The position numbers were made by a program, and so were the translations under genes. This document shows positions 23,001 through 31,596 of a stretch of 64,000 nucleotides of DNA, in pieces. Source of the DNA: Saccharina japonica (Eukaryota > Sar > Phaeophyceae > Laminariales > Laminariaceae); NCBI GenBank assembly GCA_008828725.1, contig MEHQ01002804.1, positions 253,733 through 317,732 of the forward strand, written 5' to 3'. Below the pieces are notes generated by a model, which saw only the letters and a list, made by a program, of their open reading frames with translations, was not told the origin of the DNA and did no database searches. Positions within the stretch are counted from its first letter, which is position 1. The number at the start of each line of letters is the position of its first letter.

Positions 23001-25112
23001 CAGGGGGATCGGACAGAGAGCACGGATCAATTGGAGGCAACCCTAACCGGGCCATCGGACAAGCCATTTCCGCGATTACCTGCGGTGAAGGCGTCTCCTG
23101 CACGGAGCTCGAACTCGCGCTGTCCCCGCAACCGCCACCACCACCACCCCCACGCCCACCACCAATCCCGCCCTCATCGCTCCGCCGCCGCCGTCCTCGC
23201 CTGCCCTGAACATCGACCCAAGCTCCGGCAACACCTCGGCCGGCTTCGCCACCGGCTGCCTGCAGACGAATGTCTTCAACGGCAGACACGGCCGCGGCTC
23301 GGCGGGTGCCGCGCCGCACAGAGCGTCCACCGCTGGAGCCCACACTGCTCGGCCAGCTACCCTCCGTGCGTCTTCCGCCAGTGGTGCTGTGGCGATCAGC
23401 AGGCATTTTCGCCGCGACCCGTTGCTCCTCGCCGCAAGGTGGGGTTTCACCGCAAAGAGGCGTACCATCGTGGGGAGGCGTTCCTTTGGAGGGGGGTGTT
23501 TCCGAGCAAGGAGGCGTTTTCGCTGACGCTGCCGGCATCGCCAGGGAAGTAGACCCCGCGTCTGCTGTGTTTGCCTTCTTTTTTTCTTCCGCTTTCGCTT
23601 CTGATTCCGCTCCCGTTTTCGTTTCCGCCTTCGATTTCGCTTCCGCGTCCGCTTTCGCTCCCGCTCCCGCTTTTGCTTCCGCTTCCGATTTTGCTTTCGC
23701 TTCCGCTTTCGCTTCCGCTTTCGCTTCCGCTTTCGCTTCCGCTTTCGCTTCCGCTTTCGCTTCCGCTTTCGCTTCCGCTTTCGCTTCCGCTTTCGCTCCC
23801 GCTTCCGCTTCGCCTTCTGCTTCCTTCTCAGCTTTTGAACCCGCCGCTGCAAAATCCAGTGGCGAGGCGGCCGCTTTGGCCCGCCCCGGCGAGTCCAACG
23901 AAACACTCAAAGGGGCTAGGTCCTCGAACAAGCCGCAGTCTGCGATCGCGCCCCTAACACCGCCTACCGATGGAGTCTGGGACGTCTCGCCGCAGCTCCG
24001 GCCCGCGCCCCGCATGCCTGCTGCACGACAAACGCCTTCCATATCCTCTTCCCCGTCACAAGTGCCCTCGGCCGCGTCAGTGGAACTCCCGCCAAAGAAG
24101 AGCTCGTCAAGGCGGCTGGCCGACACCGGCGCGAGCACCCCAGACCCGGCACAGGCTACGGCGATCTCGCGCGCGCTGAGGCGAAGTAGACCTGCGCTGT
24201 GGCGACCGCCACCACCGCCACCACCAGCGCCGCTGCCACCGCCGCCACCGCTGCTGGGCTCCGACGAGGGGACCGCCTTAGCTTCGGCGCGTCTCCCAAC
24301 CTCCACCAATACGCGGCGCCGGTCGGGGGGGGGCACGGTGGCTCTGTCGAGCCTTGGGAAGCTCCACGGAAAATCTGAGAGGTGGCAAGGTCAGTTTTAG
24401 AACGCCAGCGTGCCCACGTCAGGAGAATCAACAGCAACGAGTTGTGTTGGTACACAATACTGGTAGAATTTTCAACAATAGTTGGAGTGCTTGGCAATTT
24501 CAGCAACATACGGCAACGGCAACGCGTTGGCGTGTGCCCGCGGAATACCAATACTACGAAGGGCTCGTCCAGGGAAGGTAAAGGGGGCGCAGAGGCGACG
24601 CGCGCATGGTGTGCCGTAACGGCAAACAGGACCGCCGGGTGATTGGACCGGACAACGTCAAACGTTACTGCCGAAGGAAACCTGGCTCCAGCTGCTGCAA
24701 CAAGTTAAAGCAAGCGCATGCTACTTGGCAGAAAGGTGATGCAATTCAAGGACGAAGCAACAACATTCCAAGGGCCAAGGGTGTGCCTTTTCTCCCTCCG
24801 TCTCCCTCTCACGCCTTCCCCCGCTCCCTCCTTCCCGCCCCCCTCCCTTCACTCCCGTCTCACCACGGGAGGGGAGCACGGGACCCGAGACCCACTGCAT
24901 GCACGACAACCAAAACAAAACTTACCCTGTGTCGCGGGTCTGCGACGCTTGCCCTTGCCGGAGGCAGACGTCTCCGAAGAGCCCGAAGTAGCTGCCCTGG
25001 ATGGGGTCGAGCCATCAGCGAGCACCGCTAGCTTTCGCGCCGAGCTTCGCCTGGTGCGCTTCTTCCTCTGAGAGGTAGGGGACGGGGACGCCATGGCCCC
25101 GGCCTTACGCAT
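2630..25112 (-). CDS. BRCA2: BRCA2 homologue, 14 exons, about 4,645 aa
   Basis: BRCA2 loads RAD51 onto single-stranded DNA during homologous recombination in the nucleus. Seen: 14 BRC repeats (pattern F-x-T-[AG]-x-G-[RK]-x-x-x-V-S-x-E-A-L-x-[KR]-V-x-x-[LM]-F), then helical-domain residues RWIVWKLAATERRF and QLRYRYDVELDR, OB1 (VTDGWYPVDASLDEAL, NSTRRARW..LGFF), OB2 (VLILRRYPAVY, LKLWGANEATAALLTEG) with a tower-like helical insertion, and OB3 (DFVGCVFAVTREIF, VYLAEPSGACVRL). Order and spacing match known BRCA2 proteins. Joins inferred here: 25112-24926, 24374-23080, 22598-21066, 19089-12143, 11578-11477, 10964-10808, 10440-9960, 9465-9275, 8737-8666, 7628-7575, 7237-7154, 6951-6878, 6283-6053, 5159-2630. 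Every phase agrees and the total is divisible by three. The start may be 25112 or the better-context ATG at 25094. It is longer than human BRCA2 because of low-complexity insertions. Exons 1-3 have no recognisable family domain and are joined only by phase. Confidence 0.93.
6053..6283 (-). CDS. BRCA2: BRCA2 exon 13 (OB2)
   Basis: The acceptor GGGCCCTGCCCACAG completes an Arg codon and gives RQLITLRVACVCIHAG, the OB2 strand after the tower. VAVLKLWGANEATAALLTEG follows, matching the animal LSIW....LLTEG motif. It ends CTGCACAG|GTCGGG in phase 2. Confidence 0.9.
6553..6690 (-). repeat. Poly-C-ended repeat, fragment F
   Basis: The reverse complement carries TGTCTGCCTGGTCGGTGAAA, ACGTGCTCCGTCCC and CATGAGTACACCC, the 3' part of the larger copies at 36, 37 and 56 kb. 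It lies in intron 12 of BRCA2. Confidence 0.7.
6878..6951 (-). CDS. BRCA2: BRCA2 exon 12 (tower return helix)
   Basis: Starts after TCTCCTCCGCCGGTGTAG and encodes VVEGLRQKAMDERL then NMDGVDRRV, the descending tower helix. It ends GAGTCAG|GTAAAG in phase 2, matching exon 13. Confidence 0.85.
7154..7237 (-). CDS. BRCA2: BRCA2 exon 11 (tower)
   Basis: An 84-bp phase 0 exon encoding AENPSTFFDSLDTDDQ and EVSEWRERHQQ. It parallels the AADP..L....EEQL.....HRQ part of the animal tower. The acceptor CGACGCTCGACAG was preferred to a stronger tract upstream (CCTTAG near 7262) because only it keeps frame. The donor is CAGCAG|GTATGA. Confidence 0.75.
7575..7628 (-). CDS. BRCA2: BRCA2 exon 10 (tower)
   Basis: A 54-bp phase 0 exon after TTCGTTTTCGTTTGACAG. 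It encodes MAEVEESTPDSFRRMKE and ends AAGGAG|GTGAGA. The helical, acidic composition fits the tower tip. Confidence 0.8.
7972..8155. repeat. Tandem duplication in BRCA2 intron 9
   Basis: Two units of about 92 bp share CCTATTTG.AAGTTGG.CTGGG, GTGTGTCCTACA and ATGG.TCATCCAAA..CGAGCC. Each centre is AT-rich and partly self-complementary. Confidence 0.75.
8226..8645 (+). mobile_element. tRNA-derived SINE, copy S1, with an insertion
   Basis: The head at 8226-8302 resembles a tRNA, with A-box-like CGGTCTAGTAGTTG and B-box GAGTTCAAATCCC. A-rich linker and body follow (ATTCGACGCGAGTCGACGAG, CACGAACCGTAGTGG, GATCTGAGTTACGAC), ending in an A-rich tail. Body and tail match the minus-strand copies at 33 and 61 kb. 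The body is split at 8447-8531 by a fragment of the poly-C-ended repeat. Confidence 0.8.
8447..8531 (-). repeat. Poly-C-ended repeat fragment inside SINE S1
   Basis: The G-run, GCGTACTCATTTGTTGCTTG and ACGCATCCCTTTCGAGACGG match, in reverse complement, the segment at 32285-32371. The SINE body is continuous on either side, so this piece was inserted later. Confidence 0.75.
8666..8737 (-). CDS. BRCA2: BRCA2 exon 9 (tower helix)
   Basis: A 72-bp phase 0 exon between GGACTGTATAG and GAG|GTGCGC. It encodes ERALHQARLQRAVEAAASG, an amphipathic helix continuing the ascending arm of the tower. The acceptor pyrimidine tract is modest. Confidence 0.8.
9275..9465 (-). CDS. BRCA2: BRCA2 exon 8 (OB2 start, base of tower)
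   Basis: The acceptor ACGAACCTCTCTCTCAG gives phase 2 entry. It encodes TATRVLILRRYPAVYIS, the first OB2 strand, then a Gly-rich stretch and RRVLSEAEEE, where the tower helix starts. The Gly stretch includes an uninterrupted 23-nt G run (C at 9318-9340 on the plus strand). The donor is GAG|GTGAGA, phase 0. Confidence 0.9.
9318..9340 (-). repeat. BRCA2: 23-nt homopolymer inside BRCA2 exon 8
   Basis: C23 on the plus strand, read as G23 on the coding strand and translated as poly-Gly between OB2 and the tower. The present length keeps the frame open. Confidence 0.9.
9553..9860. repeat. Tandem duplication of about 150 bp in BRCA2 intron 7
   Basis: Two units share AGGAGG(A)CTTGGG, CGAGAAAAAAAAATCTAC, TATATAGGTATATTGT and GTTTGGCCGAAAAAAAA..GAGTCT, each ending in a C-rich tract. 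Confidence 0.8.
9960..10440 (-). CDS. BRCA2: BRCA2 exon 7 (OB1)
   Basis: Starts after CGCCTTTTTTTGTCCTAAG in phase 0 with VTDGWYPVDASLDEAL, the hallmark start of OB1, and continues through PGTKLSLSNAAL to NSTRRARWDARLGFF. A Gly/Ser loop is inserted. Two donors are possible; only CCCCG|GTGAGAGAG at 9959 keeps frame with exon 8, so the GTAACT site at 9922 is not used in this model. Confidence 0.92.
10628..10798. repeat. ACAT and ACAG microsatellites in BRCA2 intron 6
   Basis: About 70 bp of (ACAT)n is followed by about 60 bp of (ACAG)n and a short return to ACAT/ACAG. The long frames here, read as poly-Cys/Val or His/Thr, are microsatellite translations. Confidence 0.95.
10808..10964 (-). CDS. 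BRCA2: BRCA2 exon 6 (helical domain to OB1)
   Basis: The acceptor GACGCCCCCGGCAG follows a 32-nt poly-C tract in the upstream intron. The join restores RYRYDVELDR; later residues are ASRPMVLCVSRV, matching the end of the helical domain. It ends GTGGAG|GTGTGT in phase 0. The downstream intron carries the ACAT/ACAG microsatellites. Confidence 0.92.
11019..11050 (-). repeat. 32-nt poly-C (minus strand) in BRCA2 intron 5
   Basis: G32 on the plus strand. On the transcribed strand it lies about 55 nt upstream of the exon 6 acceptor and may serve as part of the pyrimidine tract. Confidence 0.8.
11477..11578 (-). CDS. BRCA2: BRCA2 exon 5 (helical domain)
   Basis: Starts after GCGTGCGCCTAG with one base completing an Arg codon, so the join reads WVENHVRWIVWKL. 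It continues ERRFPEHF...QLRY and ends at ATACCG|GTACGA in phase 2. The residues match the most conserved part of the BRCA2 helical domain. Confidence 0.92.
12143..19089 (-). CDS. BRCA2: BRCA2 exon 4: BRC-repeat exon
   Basis: This 6,947-bp exon is open throughout and is by far the largest, as in animals, where most BRC repeats share one big exon. It starts after the pyrimidine-rich acceptor CGCCCACTCCCGCCAAAGCAG in phase 0 and ends at CACGTCAG|GTACAG in phase 2. It encodes 14 BRC repeats and long disordered linkers rich in Gly and Ser. Its end enters the helical domain (FRDELLRGGGDG, then WVENHV). Several BRC units are nearly identical in DNA, so recent internal duplication is likely. Confidence 0.93.
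13914..18374 (-). repeat. BRCA2: 14 BRC repeats of BRCA2
   Basis: Approximate positions from N- to C-terminus: 18374-18306, 18068-18000, 17733-17664, 17433-17365, 17132-17064, 16828-16759, 16508-16438, 16083-16015, 15455-15385, 15016-14947, 14805-14735, 14575-14507, 14357-14287, 13984-13914. Repeats 1-7 and 9 read FQTARG/FQTGRG/FRTARG, repeat 8 reads FETAGG, and repeats 10-14 read FSTGGG. BRC motifs bind RAD51 by mimicking its oligomerisation motif (FxxA). Units 2-6 are spaced about 300 bp apart and units 10-13 about 220 bp apart with conserved linkers, so each block looks amplified in tandem. Confidence 0.95.
19090..21065 (-). other. BRCA2 intron 3
   Basis: A 1,976-bp intron with no coding signal. 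It includes a stretch at 19700-19840 (GCCTGGCCCAAAATCAGA, CATACTACTTGGAATTAGCG) whose parts recur at 35730 and 38030, so a dispersed repeat is present. The rest shows nothing recognisable. Confidence 0.7.
21066..22598 (-). CDS. BRCA2: BRCA2 exon 3 (Ala/Gly/Pro-rich)
   Basis: The acceptor tract CTCTTTCTCCCTCTGTGTAAG starts the exon in phase 0; the donor GGCGAG|GTGAGG ends it in phase 0. The 511 codons are rich in Ala, Gly, Pro and acidic residues, including an Ala-Thr-Glu run. No domain is recognisable. It joins in frame to the BRC exon. Confidence 0.6.
23080..24374 (-). CDS. BRCA2: BRCA2 exon 2 (low-complexity, KAEA repeats)
   Basis: The acceptor CCTTGCCACCTCTCAG gives two leading bases, which complete the phase-1 codon of exon 1. 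The first residues are DFPWSFPRLDR. The middle holds a 12-bp minisatellite encoding repeated KAEA, with Gly-rich and Ser-rich stretches around it. The donor CCGCAG|GTAATC leaves phase 0. No family domain was recognised; the long opposite-strand frame here is a shadow of the same repeat. Confidence 0.6.
23570..23830 (-). repeat. BRCA2: 12-bp coding minisatellite in BRCA2 exon 2
   Basis: The repeat TTTCGCTTCCGC on the plus strand encodes Ala-Glu-Ala-Lys on the minus strand. The array is regular in its centre and diverges at both ends. Confidence 0.9.
24926..25112 (-). CDS. BRCA2: BRCA2 exon 1 (basic N-terminus)
   Basis: Two in-frame ATGs occur, at 25112 and 25094; the second sits in GCCATGGCG, a strong initiation context. 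The encoded segment is basic and Ser-rich (SQRKKRTRRSSARK), resembling a nuclear localisation signal. The exon ends at a consensus donor, ACAGG|GTAAGT, in phase 1. Assignment to BRCA2 rests on compatible phase and on the absence of any other start upstream, so it is an inference. Confidence 0.6.
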
Positions 25113-28100
25113 CTGCTATTTTCAGGGGTTTCGTTTCTGGTCGCCCATGCGTTTTTTATTTCCCTTCTCAAGTTGCCGTTTTTTTTTGTTTTCCTGTACA
25201 GCGCGTGGATGTCGTCGCCCGCCCCCTCCGCTTTTCTTTCTCGGGCAGATCTGCGCTGATGCTGCGGGGAGGGGAGGGAAAGGAACCTGGGGTCGGTCGA
25301 TACATCGATATTTGAATGCAGCGCTGCCCTGCAGCGCTAGCCTCAGACTAATATCAGGTGGGATACACCGCACTACGTACGCACAGCAGTGCTAAAGGGA
25401 GCACAATTCACAGCCAGAAACCTCCAAGGCGCGAAGGATATACTTCAATGATACAATGGTTCTGCGCCTCGCATATACAGGGGGGATTTTAGATTGCCAG
25501 AGTAGAATGGGTATGATGTGAGGGGTCAAGGCGTCGAAGCCACTAGGGCTCTGATATAATCAAACCTCCTTCGAAAGCGGTCGCGTGTGCTCGTCGCAAG
25601 CACGCATCGCTTACGACGTATTTCCAGCGAGCCAACATCAAGCAGGAGAAACAACACATTGCAACGCTTCATCCATTCAGGAGACGCACCCCAGAGCCCT
25701 ACGTGGGAATCTACGAATAACGGCACCTGGCTGGTCACGTGCAGCAGCAGCGGCAGCAGCAGCAGCGGTACGAGCACTTAAAATACGGTACTGCTGGGGT
25801 ACCTGGTATGGAATGGAGTTTACCGCGCTCGTACGATACGACTACGAGGTAACGACAGACCCTGGTATGGTCACATGGTCACGTGACAGCAGCAGCAGCG
25901 GTACGAGTACTCAAAATACAAGCACTGCTGCTGTAGTGGAGCTTAGCTGTCCTGCGATGCTTCACTTGTCGTGATAATTCCACCACCAAGGACTTCCAGC
26001 TCCGCCTGAACGGCAACGGGGTCCAGCTAGGCTCGCTGCCGAGCACTGGAGTGACAGGTGCAGTCCCTCGGCCGGAAAAACCATCGAGCGCGGGCGTTGT
26101 GTTCCTGTTGAACGGCGTCAGCGACGAGATACTCGTAGCATACGACCTGGCCTCGTTTATAGCAAATTCGATGCTTAATATTTTGAGCAAAATTGTCTCG
26201 GCTCCATACCTTAGATGGTGCTCACTGCACACCAGACTCCCTCTGTAGTACCATCCCCACCGTAAGTGAAGAGGTCCACGCAGCGAAGCCCACAGAGTGC
26301 GATTGCTGCTGTCGCGAAGAAGGTATCGACACACAACAAACAAATTTGAAATTTTGGTGTTTGTAAAGATGTTGAAGCATTTTTCCTCAAGAAGATAGGG
26401 GATGCGTGACTGTCAGGATCGACTCCCAGAAGCCACTGTGCTGCAACCAGTCTGCCACGATGGCTCGTTTAGGGTGCATCACTGATGCACCAGGAAGACG
26501 GAGGAGAGGGATCATGGCTATGGCTCATGTTGCTTTCGTCGCAATTATATCGTTAATGACTTTGAACGGCACGTCAGGGTTCAGCACGCCAGCGTCATCA
26601 GCAGGTGCGAAAGATTGCTGTGCTGAGCTGCTGCGCTGCTGAGCTGGTGCGCTGCTGTGCTGCTACGCTGCGACCTGAGCTTCCCCGAGAAGTACTCGAA
26701 TCGTAAATCTGGGACACTGAGCCCGTATCAAACCAATCTGTGCAAGCAGTAGCAATCAGTGATAGCGGCGGCGTGCACCAGCAGACCATCTTCGTCCAGT
26801 AGCGAGCACTGACTTTTCTCGCCAACTTTGAACTTTTCGAGCTACATACACGTACGACATTCCAATCATGCACCGAAATGTAGGGACCGTTGGGATATTA
26901 ATACGGATATAAAGCGATCTTTACATTTTCGAACGAATTCATAATCAACAAGATCATGAGCACTATAATACGAGCTGCTGCTACGACTACTACTCTGTCG
27001 CAGGATCATAGGACGTACCTGCTTGGTGCTGCTGCTGTTTGTACCAGGTGCCAGTATGTCGCACGTCATTGCAGTTGCCAGCCTCAGGACGTGATTGTCG
27101 TTGTCGTTGTTGTTCTCACGTTCTAACGAGCTTAGCGGTCAAAGGGGTTGTTCTGCGCACGGGTCCCAGTGACACTTCATTCGAGTTTGCATGGGTTGTT
27201 GTGGTATAAGAGGGGAGGAGTAGATGCCGAGTAATTACAGTACGAGTCATTTGCACAGCAGTAGTAGACGAACCTTGATAGTGAATCTTCCTACAAGGTG
27301 GCTATTTAGGCACTCTGGTTGGTTAAGGGTATATTATACGAGGCTCAATCAACTTGGTAGTCTTTCCCAGCCACAGCATCCCGAGTCAACCTAAAGTTTT
27401 TCCAAGCACAGCATCCAAGCCGGCCGAGTCAACCTAGAGTCTTATCAAGCACAGCATCCCAGCACTGACCACTGGTACAGGGTTCGGGTTCGGGTCGGAG
27501 GGTCGGCTTCAGGCGCCAAGCACAAAACCTCCGTAAATACTCACTATCAAAAGTGTGTCCACCCCTTCGTTTGCAATCAATCGCATGGTACGGGTAGAGC
27601 TCTATATACCGTGCGGAAACGCGGCTGCTGTAACCGTGCGGAAACGCGGATGTAAGAATACGCCAGCAAATGGCGGAAGCCGCCATATTGGTGGTCGTGA
27701 AGAACATGGTTGGGGAGCAATGTCACACATCATCAAAGCAGCTGCAGGCGATGTCTTTGTACGAGTAGCTCATCGTTGATGGGAAATGAAAGAATAAAAT
27801 AAAACTGCTGTGGTGAGACCGATGACAATGGGAACGCAAAGTTTCCATGAAATGTTTAAATCCAAAGACACCCACCACAATTGTTCAGTACCGCTTCTAT
27901 GAGCACGATTATTTTAACTTCCAAACTTTGAACAAAACCCGAACAAAACAACTCTGGGGCAGATGATGGGTGAAAATCGATCGGCTTGAGAAAAAACTCA
28001 GCGAAATGTTTAATTCGAAGCCGCGAGATTCCGAGTCCTCGACGGACATCGATCGACGAAGCAAACGACTGCGTCATGAACTCTGAATGGGGCGCGCTCG

Positions 28101-29197
28101 TTAGGGGCTCCGACCCGCCCTACGTAGGGTCACAGTATTCACGCGATGGCTGGTGATATGTGGCGGGCGCTGGCCAGGCGTTTGGTAGCAAAACATTTGG
28201 CCGCTGGTGTTTAGAAAACAGACGACAAATTACTCGCTCCCTCTCGGATGGCAAACAAAGGTCTTTTCAGGTTTGGGAGAAGAGCGTAGGACGCCACCGG
28301 CAAACTCTCGCCCCCTAAACCTCGGATCCACCTGATAGCTTGGAGGCCCTCATCTACATTAGTTGGCCTTACCCGACACCTTGTGGGTTTGCGGTGGGTT
28401 GAGTCTATGTCGAGATCGAAGGTCTATCATCGCATGAGCTGATTTGTTTTTTATAGCGTGTTCGACAATTTACAACAAGAAAACAAAATTGCGCCGCGTG
28501 CAGCCGCGCGAAAACAGATGAGAAAAAAATGAAACAAACGTGTTTTCCATTTTTCCCCACAGCGGCTGTACGAGAATCTCTTCGGCTGTTTCTTGAAAGC
28601 ACGATTGTTTTTTTTATTAAACTTTGAAACATCGTGTTTCCATTATCGTCGGTTTGAGATCGATGATTTCGCCGAAACTCATATTTACAAGCTGCATGTG
28701 ATGCTTTGCTCGCGCATACTACTTTTATTTTATTTTATGGCCTCATGCAGGATTTACACGAAGTACATCTATACCCGGCGGGCGTCTGTGTGTTGTGCCA
28801 AGGGAGTTGCTGTCTGGGGCATGACCACGGGTATAGAAACCCTCCGTGTTCTTGGCCCAGTCGGCAACCAATTACGTAGACACAACAACACAGACGCCCA
28901 GCGTAAGGGATGCATTGCAGACACGCCTCCTTCAGCTGCTGTGTGGACGTGTACCGCTACCCATCCATGCTATTCACGACGACGAGTAGGAGGTGGCCTC
29001 TGCTGTTGGTGGTGATGTGTGCCGCTCACCACAAGGGTTCGCGTACTACCGATTGTTTGTGTTTTTAGTGATATAAAATCAATCCAGTCGGGATTGTGGT
29101 CAAATACCCCAGTGACGTTTATGGCGTAGATTCAAATTTCGACTCATGGCTCTCTATCGGCGGTCCTTATTTTTTCGGGCAGAGCAGAACCTGGTTT
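25113..29197. other. Region upstream of BRCA2, no firm gene
   Basis: This interval separates the divergent BRCA2 and carrier genes and should hold their promoters; no motif can be assigned with confidence. It contains CAG-rich repeats (25740-25780, 25885-25930), a three-unit tandem of CAAGCACAGCATCC type (27354-27460), and two diverged segments sharing AGCACGATT.TTTT (27890-28010, 28595-28690). Confidence 0.5.
26515..26604 (+). other. Possible first exon encoding a signal peptide (weak)
   Basis: The frame starting MAMAHVAFVAIISLMTL has a short hydrophobic core followed by TSGFSTPASS. This resembles the signal-plus-transit arrangement with Phe after the cleavage site seen in stramenopile plastid proteins. 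A possible donor TCAGCAG|GTGCGA follows. No downstream exon was identified, so this is only a candidate. Confidence 0.15.
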
Positions 29198-29977
29198 ATG
29201 GTATATATTAGCTCTGCATACGAAATCCTGGACGCTGCTTTTCAACAACGGTCGGGTGGTTTGTTTTCTCCCTCCCCGATGCCCCCCCCCCCCCCCCCCC
29301 CCCCTGCCCCTCGCCTTCGCCCCCATCCCCGCCCCCCACCCCTCTCCCGCGTGCAAACCCGAGCAGCACGATCGGTAGAAGCGTGGCGGGTATCGAGGCA
29401 GCGGCCGTCACGATGGTGTAGAGCTTCCCACTCCCAACGGCTGGGAAGGGATTCGTCGCAGCCCGGAAGGCATTCCTTGAGACCTGGGAGGCATTATTTG
29501 CACACCCTTGCTGCCACCAACCGAAACCGAGCCCCTTCCGTGAGCACGCCATCGTCGGTGGAGGAGTTGCTGGGGAACGACCCCCCGTCACTAGCACAAC
29601 CACAGCCGCCACCAAATACGGTGGAAACCCGTCCCGGTGTCGGAGCGGTGGACAGCGGGGAAGAGGGAGTTATCAACGGCACGGCGGCGTTCGCACTGGA
29701 GACGGGGGGGGGTGCGGAAGAACCGTCCCCGGGGACAGGCCGAGACTCGTCGGACTTGGTGCAAATCGATGCGGACAGCAGGGGAGAGAGGTTTCTCAAC
29801 AACGCGGCGGAATTTTCGCCGGGGGGGGCAGGGGACGCGGAGGAATTGTCCCCGGGGACGGGTCAAGACTCGTCGGTCTTGAGGCAGATGTCCGTGCTGG
29901 TTGTCGTGGCGGGGTTGGCAGCGGTGGTGTTCGACTACGAGCATGGCATGGCTGGCTTTTATTGGTTTCGAAATTGG
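29198..29977 (+). CDS. Possible coding exon, hypothetical; may be N-terminal carrier exon
   Basis: A GC-rich open stretch in otherwise AT-rich DNA. The first ATG of the frame is at 29198. It contains a 23-nt C run, Pro/Arg-rich sequence, then two related acidic segments (AFALETGGGAEEPSPGTG and AEFSPGGAGDAEELSPGTGQ) and a hydrophobic stretch SVLVVVAGLAAVVFDYEHG. It ends TGG|GTAAGA in phase 0, compatible with the carrier exon at 31304. No family is recognised. The opposite strand is also open, so coding status and membership in the carrier gene are uncertain. Confidence 0.3.
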
Positions 29978-30570
29978 GTAAGATTTGTTTTTGGACGCTT
30001 GGATTATGTCTGTTGGTTTTGAAATTGGGTAGCAAGATGTTGCGAAGCCTGGCTTTCTTCGTTGGTTTCGAAACTGATTTCAGATTTTCCTGCACATGGT
30101 GGGCTTCCTTTGGCTTCGATGTTGATTAAGTTTTTTTTCGGATGCCTGGACTTTGTTTTGGCATATCCATTAACGCTGAAATTCGGGATTTTTTTTTTTC
30201 GAATGCCTGACAATTGTTTTGGCAGCTACGGTAGCGACATTGGTGTCAAAAGACTGGGCGAGGTGTTTCAGAACGCCTGACTTTGTTTTGGCAGCTGCAG
30301 TGGCTTCGAAAATGGTGCATTTGTTTTGGAAGACTGGCTTTGTTTTGGCAGATCCAGTTGTTTCGAAATTGTGTACTCGTACGTAAGCATGACGCATTCG
30401 AGTGCGCGCCAGGCTTTTGTTTTTGGCAGCCCCATTGGTTTCGGAAGTGGGTAAGCGGGTGTTTCGAACGCCTGCCTGGCTTTTTTGTTTCGGGTGATCA
30501 GTGGTTTCGAAAGTTGGGTAAGATGTCTTCGAACGCGTGGTTTTTGTTTTGGCAGCTGGGAAACGGGACT
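29955..30570. repeat. Degenerate minisatellite with splice-like units
   Basis: About ten units of 50-75 bp share TTGTTTTGGCAG, TGGTTTCGAAATTGGGTAAG and TTCGAACGCCTGGC. The first unit overlaps the end of the open stretch at 29198-29977, whose putative donor is TTGG|GTAAGA. Confidence 0.8.
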
Positions 30571-31036
30571 AAGGCGGGGTTTTGCGGGAATGTGGCTGTT
30601 TTCATATTTCAGAACTGGCGGTATTAGCGTAGAAGGTATCAAAATGCATCGGACGATAAAACCCACCGCGCACCCCCCTACCCTCATCCGTAAATACCCC
30701 ACCTGGACTCACCTATCTTTACCTATATCGTCTACCTGTCCATGACCGCCTACACTGACCTATATATATCTATACCTATAATGTATACCTATCCATACTC
30801 ACTTATACTGACCTATCTACACCTATACCAGGTAACATGTATTCCCACTCATACTCATCACTCACCTATAGCCATACATGTATTCCTGTATATGGCGCGC
30901 GCAACGTCTTGTCTTTTTTTTGCATGTATGTGTTCAGGTCTAGAAACGTCTCGCTCCATTCCCCTAAGCGCACCATCTATACACCTATCCATACCATATC
31001 AATTTTACCTATACCCATCCATATTCCTACAACTAC

Positions 31037-31258
31037 AGGGGGCCATAGTAAATAGGACCTATGGTACACACAAAACCTACCACTCTGTACATAAATATAA
31101 GCACCGTTATTATTGAATATGTATGGACAAACGGTTCTTATATTTATGGGCAGAGTGGTATGTATTTACTTATTTTCAACACGGTTATAAGAAACGATCA
31201 CCAATCCAATACGTGTACTACTAACAATATGTGGTCCTATTTACTATGGCCCTCCGTG
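31037..31258 (+). mobile_element. AGTAAATAGGACC element, copy 2
   Basis: Ends GGGGGCCATAGTAAATAGGACC-like and GGTCCTATTTACTATGGCCC are inverted. A second inverted pair (TACCACTCTG..ATAAATATAAGCACCG and its partner ending CAGAGTGGTA) lies inside, as in the copy at 61.3 kb. It ends about 45 bp before the first supported carrier exon. Confidence 0.8.
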
Positions 31259-31303
31259 ATACATATGGTGTGCAACATCGTGGGGGCATTTTCTTGTGTT
31301 CAG

Positions 31304-31513
31304 GTCGGGAACGTCTCGCCCCACTTTCCCGTGGGTGGCACCGGCGGCGCACTTGGGGGAGTACACTTCACACCCCTGAAGAGCATGGCGACGGGGCTGG
31401 GGGCGGGCTTCACACGCGCGGCATCTCGCACGCTCACGTTCCCCCTCGACACGCTCAAGACGCGAAGTCAAGTCTCGAGGCTAGGCGCCGAGGACCGAGC
31501 ATCGCTCCCGTTG
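31304..31513 (+). CDS. Carrier exon: helix 1 and first signature
   Basis: Acceptor CATTTTCTTGTGTTCAG, donor CCGTTG|GTGCGT, phase 0 at both ends. It encodes MATGLGAGFTRAASRTLTF then PLDTLKTRSQ. A degraded copy of the acceptor and first exon bases lies at 30910-30970. An AGT microsatellite begins about 40 bp after the donor. Confidence 0.88.
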
Positions 31514-31555
31514 GTGCGTGCGCTTATGGTTGTGTTTGTTCGTCCTATCTGCAGC

Positions 31556-31596
<41 letters not shown>

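Noticed and set aside
23270..24400. 376-codon plus-strand frame rich in FASAFASA
   Set aside because: It is the antisense reading of the KAEA minisatellite in BRCA2 exon 2.
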